The position numbers and the translations under genes are program-made. DNA of 11,722 nt from JAJTFW01 sp046160245 (GTDB taxonomy: Bacteria; Bacteroidota; Bacteroidia; AKYH767-A; OLB10), in contig JBJXGU010000188.1 of the NCBI GenBank assembly GCA_046160245.1, forward strand, positions 1 to 11,722, in the 5' to 3' direction. This document shows, one piece after another, positions 5,942-11,722 of the stretch (its first letter is position 1; every line of letters starts with the position of its first letter). The notes under the pieces are model-generated. The model was given only the letters and a program-made list of their open reading frames with translations, made no database searches and had not been told where the DNA came from.

Positions 5942-7387
5942 ATGTCAGAAGACTTAAAAATATTAGACGAAGTAACCAACTCCGAGTATAAATACGGTTT
6001 TGTGAGTAATATCGAAAGCGATAATGCCCCGAAAGGATTGGATGAGTCTACGGTTCGATTTATTTCTGCAAAGAAGAATGAACCCGAGTGGTTGTTGGAG
6101 TGGCGCCTGAAATCATTTCGTCATTGGTTAACGTTGGAAGAACCAACATGGGCGAATGTGCATTATCCAAAAATTGATTTTCAAGATATCATTTATTATT
6201 CTGCACCGAAGAAGAAACCATCCTTGAATAGTTTGGATGAACTCGATCCGGAAATTAAAGCAACATTCGATAAATTAGGAATTTCGCTCATCGAGCAACA
6301 ACGATTAGCTGGTGTTGCTGTAGATGCAGTGATCGATAGCGTCTCCGTGAAAACTACATTTCGTGAAACGTTAGGTGAACTTGGAATTATTTTTTGTTCG
6401 TTCAGTGAAGCCGTACACGATCATCCCGATTTGATAAAAAAATATTTAGGATCTGTTGTTCCACATACCGATAATTATTACGCAGCCTTGAATAGCGCTG
6501 TGTTTAGTGATGGATCGTTTTGCTACATTCCAAAAGGTGTACGTTGTCCGATGGAGTTAAGTACGTATTTCCGAATTAATAGCGCCGGCACCGGACAATT
6601 TGAACGTACACTGATTATTGCTGAAGAAGGTTCATTCGTGAGTTACCTCGAAGGTTGTACTGCTCCCATGCGCGACGAGAATCAATTGCATGCTGCCATT
6701 GTAGAAATTATTTCGCATACGGATGCAACTGTGAAATATAGCACCGTGCAAAACTGGTATCCAGGCGATAAAAATGGAAAGGGTGGCATTTATAATTTCG
6801 TGACAAAGCGCGGAATTTGTATGGGTGATCGTGCAAAAATTTCCTGGACACAAGTAGAAACAGGTTCAGCCATCACTTGGAAATATCCAAGCGTAATTTT
6901 GAAAGGAGATTATTCAGTAGGTGAATTCTATTCGGTTGCTGTCACCAATAATATGCAGCAAGCAGATACCGGAACGAAGATGATTCATCTCGGTAAGAAA
7001 ACAAAAAGCATTATTATCTCAAAGGGAATTTCTTGTGGGAAGAGTCAAAATTCTTATCGTGGATTAGTTCGCATTGGAAAGAAGGCAGAGCACGCTCGTA
7101 ATTTTTCACAGTGCGATTCACTGTTGATTGGTGATAAGTGCGGAGCGCATACATTCCCCTATATTGAAGTCGGAAATAAAACTGCGAAGGTGGAACACGA
7201 AGCCACTACAAGTAAAGTGGGAGAAGATCAAATCTTTTATTGCAACCAACGCGGAATTTCTACTGAAGATGCAGTGAACTTAATCGTGAATGGTTATTGC
7301 AAGGAAGTCTTTAATCAGTTGCCGATGGAGTTTGCAGTGGAAGCACAAAAGTTACTCGCTATTTCTCTCGAAGGATCGGTGGGTTAA
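5942..7387 (+). CDS. sufB: SufB, Fe-S cluster scaffold subunit of SufBCD
   Basis: This 481-residue cytoplasmic protein is the SufB core of the SufBC2D scaffold on which clusters are built from SufE-delivered sulfur and iron. The sequence keeps the SufB hallmarks: a YCYIPKGVRCP-like block (residues 193-203, FCYIPKGVRCP), LEGCTAPMRDENQLHAA (236-252), GKSQNSYRGLV (366-376), GAHTFPYIEVGN (401-412) and VEHEATTSK (417-425). By spacing to the VEHE motif, C391 corresponds to E. coli C405, and H419/E420 correspond to H433/E434, the cluster-assembly residues. C239 lies where E. coli C254 is expected. The C-terminal helices (about 438-481) bind SufC in known structures. The length is normal. Gaps of 63 nt before and 59 nt after the gene are long for an operon but contain no clear promoter or terminator. 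Confidence 0.97.
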   Translation: MSEDLKILDEVTNSEYKYGFVSNIESDNAPKGLDESTVRFISAKKNEPEWLLEWRLKSFRHWLTLEEPTWANVHYPKIDFQDIIYYSAPKKKPSLNSLDELDPEIKATFDKLGISLIEQQRLAGVAVDAVIDSVSVKTTFRETLGELGIIFCSFSEAVHDHPDLIKKYLGSVVPHTDNYYAALNSAVFSDGSFCYIPKGVRCPMELSTYFRINSAGTGQFERTLIIAEEGSFVSYLEGCTAPMRDENQLHAAIVEIISHTDATVKYSTVQNWYPGDKNGKGGIYNFVTKRGICMGDRAKISWTQVETGSAITWKYPSVILKGDYSVGEFYSVAVTNNMQQADTGTKMIHLGKKTKSIIISKGISCGKSQNSYRGLVRIGKKAEHARNFSQCDSLLIGDKCGAHTFPYIEVGNKTAKVEHEATTSKVGEDQIFYCNQRGISTEDAVNLIVNGYCKEVFNQLPMEFAVEAQKLLAISLEGSVG

Positions 7388-7406
7388 GGTAGATGGGCGC
7401 ATCTCC
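7388..7406 (+). other. Small hairpin between sufB and sufC
   Basis: AGATG (7391-7395) and CATCT (7400-7404) pair around a GGCG loop, and GG/CC (7388-7389, 7405-7406) can extend the stem past a bulged T. It begins at the base after the sufB stop. An A-rich run, not a T-run, follows, so it does not look like a terminator on the coding strand. It could affect mRNA stability or be chance. Confidence 0.3.
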
Positions 7407-7446
7407 AAAAAATAAAAATTAGAAAAAAGAAAAATAAAATTTGAAT

Positions 7447-8205
7447 ATGTTATCGATTAAAGATCTTAAGGCTTCAGTGGAAGGAAAGCAAATCCTCAAC
7501 GGATTGAATTTGGAAGTGAAGCCCGGTGAAGTGCATGCCATCATGGGACCGAATGGCTCTGGTAAAAGTACCTTGGCTTCGGTGTTAGCCGGACGCGAAG
7601 AGTATGAAGTGGAAGGTGGGAAAGTAAATTTTTTAGGAAAAGATTTGTTGGACATGTCGCCAGAAGATCGTGCTCGTGCTGGAATGTTTTTAGCATTTCA
7701 ATATCCAGTAGAGATTCCCGGTGTAAGTAACGCTAACTTTTTGAAAACCGCAGTGAACGAAGTGCGTAAATCACGCGGGTTAGCTGCTTATGATTCTAAA
7801 GAATTTTTAAAAATAATGAAAGAGAAAATGGCGTTGGTGGAAATGGATAAAGCCATGACGCAACGTTCGGTGAATGAAGGATTCAGTGGAGGAGAAAAAA
7901 AGCGCAATGAGATTTTTCAAATGGCCATGTTAGAACCTACCTTGGCTATTTTAGATGAAACAGATTCTGGATTAGATATCGATGCATTGCGCATTGTATC
8001 AAATGGTGTGAATGCGTTGCGTGATGGCAATCGTTCGTTTATTGTGATTACACATTACCAGCGTTTGTTGGATTATATCGTTCCGGATTTTGTGCACGTC
8101 TTGTACAAAGGACGTATCGTGAAGTCAGGAACAAAAGACTTGGCGCTCGAGTTGGAAGAGAAAGGATATGATTGGATTAAAGAAGAAGTAGCTGTAGGCG
8201 CTTAA
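7447..8205 (+). CDS. sufC: SufC, ATPase subunit of SufBCD
   Basis: This 252-residue ABC-type ATPase is cytoplasmic rather than a transporter; in the SufBCD complex its ATP hydrolysis drives conformational change for cluster assembly. Visible motifs are Walker A GPNGSGKST (34-42, K40), the Q-loop FQYP (84-87), the ABC signature FSGGEKKRNE (146-155), Walker B LAILDE (166-171) followed by the SufC-typical TDSGLD, and the switch histidine H203 in ITHYQR. I start at the ATG at 7447. A TTG two codons upstream (7441) is possible, but with the ATG the Walker lysine is K40 as in E. coli SufC, and MLSIKDLKAS is the usual opening. The stretch before the start is purine-rich without a clear Shine-Dalgarno. 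sufD follows after 6 nt. Confidence 0.97.
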   Translation: MLSIKDLKASVEGKQILNGLNLEVKPGEVHAIMGPNGSGKSTLASVLAGREEYEVEGGKVNFLGKDLLDMSPEDRARAGMFLAFQYPVEIPGVSNANFLKTAVNEVRKSRGLAAYDSKEFLKIMKEKMALVEMDKAMTQRSVNEGFSGGEKKRNEIFQMAMLEPTLAILDETDSGLDIDALRIVSNGVNALRDGNRSFIVITHYQRLLDYIVPDFVHVLYKGRIVKSGTKDLALELEEKGYDWIKEEVAVGA

Positions 8206-8211
8206 AAATAT

Positions 8212-9552
8212 ATGTCGACAATAACTAAATATCAAACAGCAAGTACCGCTTTCGTTCAAGAGGCGGAGGTGTTTGCCGATTTATACGGGAATGCTCATCC
8301 AACGTTAGCGGCTATCCGTAAACAAGCGTTGGTTGCTTTCTCAAATCGTGGTATCCCCACCATGAAGCATGAGGAGTGGAAGTATGTGAATTTAACTTCG
8401 ATCGCGCAAACTGATTATCGTACCGCAAGTCCGGCCGACTCACAAAAGTTATCAAAGTCCGACACTGAACAATATCGTTTTGCTGGCAAGGATGCGATTC
8501 TTTGCGTCATTGAAAATGGAAAGTTGAATGTAGCGGCATCTACCATGACAGGCATTCCTGAAGGTGTTCGCATTGGCAGTATCGATGATTTTAGTAGTGA
8601 CGCTGCCGTTATGTCGCACTTATTTACGCATGCTTCTTACGAAGAAGAAGCGATGGTAGCGTTAAATACCATGTTGTGTTATTCGCCTATCATCATAAAA
8701 GTGGATGCGAAAGTGAAATACGACACGGTGATTCAATTGATCTTTGCAACGGTTCCAGGAGTTGATCCATTATTAATTCCAGCTCGTGTGTTAGTAGTAG
8801 CCGAAGAACAGTCGGAATTTACCGTGGTGGAGAGTTATCATACGCTAGGAGCTGGAGCATTAACTTTTAACAATGTGGTTTCTGAAGTCGTGGTTGGTAA
8901 AGCAGCTCGTGTGCATTATTCTAAAATTCAAGTGGAAGGCGATGAAGCCCAACACATCAATTATCATAAAGTGAACATGGCGCGCGATAGTTATCAGCAT
9001 CTAACTACTTTAACATTGGGTGGAGCTATCGTTAGAAATAATTTAAATATCCGTTTGGATGACGAGCAAGTAAATGCTTACTTGAATGGATTATATGTAT
9101 TGAATCAAAAGCAAGTAATCGATAATCATACTTTGGTTGATCATGCTATGCCGAATTGTTATAGCAATGAATTGTACAAAGGCATTATCGGTGATCAAGC
9201 ACAAGGTGTATTCAATGGAAAAATTTGGGTGCGTGAAGATGCGCAGAAAACAAATGCGTATCAATCAAACAAAAATTTGTTGTTGAGTAATCAAGCGTCC
9301 ATGAATACAAAACCTCAGTTGGAAATTTATGCCGATGATGTGAAGTGTAGTCATGGTGCTACTACCGGACAACTGGATGATGAAGCTTTATTTTATCTCC
9401 GCGCTCGCGGTATTGGTGAAACCGTTGCACGATCTCTATTGAATCATGCTTTTGCTGCGGATGTGATTGAGCAAGTAGAGAATGAAACATTACGTGAAAG
9501 TTTGATGCAATTGCTGGATGTAAAATTATCGGCATTGCAGATCGAAGCATAA
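8212..9552 (+). CDS. sufD: SufD, scaffold subunit of SufBCD
   Basis: This 446-residue paralogue of SufB pairs with it, through beta-helix cores, in the SufBC2D scaffold and is needed for iron acquisition. The N-terminal helical part contains the family motif RGIPTMKHEEWKYVNL (46-61). The central beta-helix spans roughly residues 90-370. The key motif KCSHGATTGQLDDEALFYLRARGI (378-401) has C379 and H381, matching E. coli SufD C358 and H360, of which the histidine is implicated in cluster formation. The C-terminal helices (about 402-446) should contact SufC. It begins 6 nt after sufC, which implies translational coupling, and is followed by a 99-nt gap before sufS. The length is close to the family norm, and I see nothing truncated or missing. 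Confidence 0.95.
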   Translation: MSTITKYQTASTAFVQEAEVFADLYGNAHPTLAAIRKQALVAFSNRGIPTMKHEEWKYVNLTSIAQTDYRTASPADSQKLSKSDTEQYRFAGKDAILCVIENGKLNVAASTMTGIPEGVRIGSIDDFSSDAAVMSHLFTHASYEEEAMVALNTMLCYSPIIIKVDAKVKYDTVIQLIFATVPGVDPLLIPARVLVVAEEQSEFTVVESYHTLGAGALTFNNVVSEVVVGKAARVHYSKIQVEGDEAQHINYHKVNMARDSYQHLTTLTLGGAIVRNNLNIRLDDEQVNAYLNGLYVLNQKQVIDNHTLVDHAMPNCYSNELYKGIIGDQAQGVFNGKIWVREDAQKTNAYQSNKNLLLSNQASMNTKPQLEIYADDVKCSHGATTGQLDDEALFYLRARGIGETVARSLLNHAFAADVIEQVENETLRESLMQLLDVKLSALQIEA

Positions 9553-9651
9553 ATTATTCTGAAGGCGAGATTCACTTTATAGAAATGGAGATGAATTCTT
9601 TTTCTTCTTTAGATGAATGAATAGTAGAATATAAAAGTGAACGAAAATAGT

Positions 9652-10890
9652 ATGACCCCTTTCAACATCAATAAAATTCGTAGCGAGTTTCCGATCTTGT
9701 CGGAGAAAGCGTATGGAAAACCATTGGTGTATTTTGACAATGCTGCATCGTCGCAGAAACCAAAAGTAGTCATTGATACTTTAGTTGATTATTACAGTAC
9801 GACGAATGCCAATGTACATCGTGGTGTCCATTTTCTCAGCCAAAAAGCAAGCTCTGCTTTTGATGCCGTACGTGAAAAAGTAAAAACATTTATTAATGCC
9901 AGTTCAGAGCGAGAAATTATTTTTGTGCGCGGAACTACTGAAGCAATTAATTTGGTCGCTTCAACCTATGGTCGGAAGAACATCGGTCAAGGAGATGAAA
10001 TTTTAATTTCGGCGATGGAACATCATAGTAATATTGTTCCGTGGCAAATGTTGTGTGAAGAGAAAGGAGCTGTTCTGAAAGTTATTCCCATGAATGAGAA
10101 AGGGGAGTTGTTGATGGATCAATTGCCTGCCTTGTTAACCGACAGAACAAAGTTTGTTTCCATAGTACATATTTCAAATTCATTGGGAACGAATAATCCA
10201 GTGAAGGAAATTATTCGTCAAGCTCACGCAAAAGGAATTCCCGTTTTAGTGGATGGAGCACAGAGTACAGCGCATGAAGTGATTGATGTGCAAGACCTGG
10301 ATGCTGATTTTTTCACATTTAGCGGACATAAAATATTAGCTCCAACTGGAATCGGTTGTCTCTATGGAAAACTGCATTTATTGGAAGCCATGCCGCCATA
10401 TCAAGGTGGTGGGGAGATGATTGCTTCGGTGAGTTTTGAGAAAACAACATACAATGAAGTTCCATTTAAGTTCGAAGCGGGCACACCCAATATTGCGGAT
10501 GTCATTGCACTAGGCACTGCCATCGATTATTGGAATCAACTCGATCGAAAAGCCGCAGCAGCTTGGGAAAAGGAGTTGCTTAATTATGCAACGAAGTTAA
10601 TTTCGGAAATCCCTACCGTTAGACTCATTGGCACCGCCACTGAAAAGGCAAGTGTAGTATCATTTGTGATTGAAGGAGTGAATGCGATGGATGCCGGAAT
10701 GTTTCTCGACACGAAAGGAATAGCAGTGCGAACAGGACATCATTGCACAGAACCCGTGATGCAGTTCTTTAAAATACCAGGAACACTTCGTGCTTCGTTT
10801 ATGTTTTACAATACCAAGGAGGAGATTGATGCGCTCGCCGAAAATCTAACCAAGGCCATTGCCTTATTGCAAACCCATTCGGTAGCATGA
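9652..10890 (+). CDS. sufS: SufS, group II cysteine desulfurase
   Basis: This PLP-dependent enzyme converts L-cysteine to alanine and a protein-bound persulfide that is passed to SufE. With the ATG at 9652 the product has 412 residues. The PLP lysine is K227 in FSGHKILAPTGIG, the cofactor-contacting residues are H124, D201 and Q204 (VDGAQS), and the persulfide cysteine is C365 in RTGHHCTEP. Each is one residue from E. coli SufS (H123, D200, Q203, K226, C364), which is why I prefer this start over an in-frame GTG at 9637 that adds five residues. The short RTGHHCTEP loop is that of the SufS/group II type, not IscS. The stop overlaps the sufE start by four bases (ATGA). The 99-nt gap upstream shows no clear promoter. 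Confidence 0.96.
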   Translation: MTPFNINKIRSEFPILSEKAYGKPLVYFDNAASSQKPKVVIDTLVDYYSTTNANVHRGVHFLSQKASSAFDAVREKVKTFINASSEREIIFVRGTTEAINLVASTYGRKNIGQGDEILISAMEHHSNIVPWQMLCEEKGAVLKVIPMNEKGELLMDQLPALLTDRTKFVSIVHISNSLGTNNPVKEIIRQAHAKGIPVLVDGAQSTAHEVIDVQDLDADFFTFSGHKILAPTGIGCLYGKLHLLEAMPPYQGGGEMIASVSFEKTTYNEVPFKFEAGTPNIADVIALGTAIDYWNQLDRKAAAAWEKELLNYATKLISEIPTVRLIGTATEKASVVSFVIEGVNAMDAGMFLDTKGIAVRTGHHCTEPVMQFFKIPGTLRASFMFYNTKEEIDALAENLTKAIALLQTHSVA

Positions 10891-11312
10891 GTACAATGTT
10901 AGAAATAGAAAAGGAAATTCTTTCCGACTTCGAGTTATTCGATACATGGGAAGAGAAATATCATTATATCATTGAGCTCGGGCAAAAGTTAGGTCCACTC
11001 GAGGATAAATATAAAATTGACGAATATAAAATCAAAGGCTGTCAAAGTTCAGTATGGCTGAATGGAGAGGAGCGCGCCGGAAAATTATTCTTCAGCGCCG
11101 ATAGCGATTCAACTTTTGTAAAAGGAGAAATTGCATTGCTGATGATGGTCTTGTCGGGTCAAACTCCAGAAGATGTACTCGAAGCGAAGCTGGAATTCAT
11201 CGACGCGCTTGGATTGCGTCAACATATTGCAGTGACACGTGCAAATGGTCTTTCTTCGATGATAAAGCAAATGAAAACGTACGCGCTGGCCATGACAAGC
11301 GCTAACAAATAA
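10887..11312 (+). CDS. sufE: SufE, sulfur acceptor partner of SufS
   Basis: This 141-residue cytoplasmic protein accepts the persulfide from SufS, stimulates it, and delivers sulfur to SufB. The active cysteine is C52 in KIKGCQSSVWL, one residue from E. coli C51. Other family features are WEEKYHYIIELGQKL (21-35) near the N-terminus and a GEIALLMMVLSGQTPEDVL block from the middle onward. The ATG overlaps the sufS stop as ATGA, so translation is probably coupled. A second ATG at 10896 would remove three residues. Three residues near the C-terminus (ANK) end the frame without extra domains, so this is the stand-alone SufE type. sufT follows after 7 nt. Confidence 0.95.
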   Translation: MSTMLEIEKEILSDFELFDTWEEKYHYIIELGQKLGPLEDKYKIDEYKIKGCQSSVWLNGEERAGKLFFSADSDSTFVKGEIALLMMVLSGQTPEDVLEAKLEFIDALGLRQHIAVTRANGLSSMIKQMKTYALAMTSANK

Positions 11313-11319
11313 TTGAAGT

Positions 11320-11688
11320 ATGACCGAGGCAGAAACTACGACGACCGAAACTACAATGACCGAAACGAATCCCATTCCTGAAGTGAAATCATTACGCGAT
11401 CGCATCATCGATGTATTGAAGTCGTGCTATGATCCGGAAATTCCAGTTGACATTTGGGAGTTGGGATTGATTTACGAAATCAACATCAACGAAGGCAACG
11501 ATGTACACATCATGATGACCCTCACGTCACCAGCTTGCCCCGTAGCCGAAACACTCCCTCCCGACGTAGAACAAAAAGTACGCGATATCCCCGATGTAAA
11601 CACCGCCAAAGTAGAAATCACCTTCAATCCCCCCTGGGAAAAAGACATGATGAGCGAAGAAGCAAGGTTGGAGTTGGGGATGTGGTAG
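11320..11688 (+). CDS. sufT: SufT-like DUF59/MIP18-family Fe-S maturation protein
   Basis: This 122-residue protein belongs to the MIP18 (DUF59) family, whose SufT members help mature Fe-S proteins; the exact step is not settled. The family signatures are DPEIPVDIWELGLIY (38-52) and MTLTSPACPVAE (66-77), with the conserved reactive cysteine C73, followed by FNPPWEKDMMSEEAR (102-116) and a C-terminal LELGMW. The first 17 residues are low-complexity Thr/Glu/Met and contain a short internal DNA duplication (GACCGAAACTAC followed by a near copy). An in-frame ATG at 11356 (Met13) would remove most of this tail. I keep the first ATG because it is 7 nt from the sufE stop, but the start is uncertain. 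This is the last suf gene visible; no terminator is seen before the window ends. Confidence 0.9.
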   Translation: MTEAETTTTETTMTETNPIPEVKSLRDRIIDVLKSCYDPEIPVDIWELGLIYEININEGNDVHIMMTLTSPACPVAETLPPDVEQKVRDIPDVNTAKVEITFNPPWEKDMMSEEARLELGMW

Positions 11689-11692
11689 GTTT

Positions 11693-11722
11693 AATTAAGA
11701 ATTAAGAATTAAGAATTCAGAA
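11693..11722. repeat. Heptamer tandem repeat (AATTAAG), cut by window edge
   Basis: Three exact copies of AATTAAG (11693-11713) are followed by one variant copy AATTCAG (11714-11720) and two further bases at the right edge, where the array may continue. It starts five bases after the sufT stop. A 7-bp unit such as this can expand or contract by slippage. No function is evident. Confidence 0.75.

Noticed and set aside
9553..9651. Internal promoter or small gene between sufD and sufS
   Set aside because: The 99-nt gap has no TAnnTTTG element and no open frame beyond a few codons other than the GTG extension of sufS.
11454..11705. 83-codon plus-strand frame overlapping sufT
   Set aside because: It is a shifted reading of the sufT DNA, rich in Arg/His, with no family resemblance; the sufT frame carries the conserved motifs.

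Overview
The window is AT-rich bacterial chromosome, most likely from a member of the Bacteroidota. Four observations point there: a type IX secretion (T9SS) sorting domain at the C-terminus of the large secreted protein; TAnnTTTG-type -7 promoter elements in front of the A-type carrier gene and thiL; a near absence of Shine-Dalgarno sequences; and thiL, DUF47 and Pit proteins that read like Bacteroidota versions. I see no tRNA, rRNA, CRISPR array, insertion sequence or phage gene.

Layout. (1) Positions 1-305, minus strand: the first 101 codons of thiL (thiamine-monophosphate kinase), running off the left edge. (2) Positions 479-2121, plus strand: a two-gene phosphate module, a PhoU-like DUF47 protein followed 8 nt later by a Pit-family inorganic phosphate transporter. 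(3) Positions 2408-5116: a 902-residue exported protein with a signal peptide, sixteen leucine-rich repeats of 20 residues in the LPxLP style of YopM/IpaH, an SdrD-B-like domain, a beta-sandwich module and a T9SS sorting domain. (4) Positions 5117-5551: a 435-nt non-coding stretch ending in the suf promoter and a cluster of TAGAA/TTCTA inverted repeats. (5) Positions 5552-11688: a complete SUF iron-sulfur cluster operon in the order A-type carrier, sufB, sufC, sufD, sufS, sufE, sufT. (6) Positions 11693-11722: a heptamer tandem repeat cut by the right edge.

How the genes work together. SufS takes sulfur from cysteine and passes it to SufE. SufE delivers it to the SufBCD scaffold, where SufC supplies ATPase activity and SufB/SufD hold the assembly site. 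The A-type carrier and SufT then help deliver finished clusters. All key catalytic residues are present, often at the same number as, or one residue from, E. coli. Tight spacing (6 nt, a 4-nt overlap and 7 nt at three junctions) supports co-transcription.

Most of the window is ordinary housekeeping. The two points most worth a second look are a near-perfect 7-1-7 inverted repeat, Fur/PerR-box-like, sitting on the -33 element of the suf promoter, and the regular YopM-type repeat array in a T9SS-exported protein. I found no convincing undescribed multi-gene system here.
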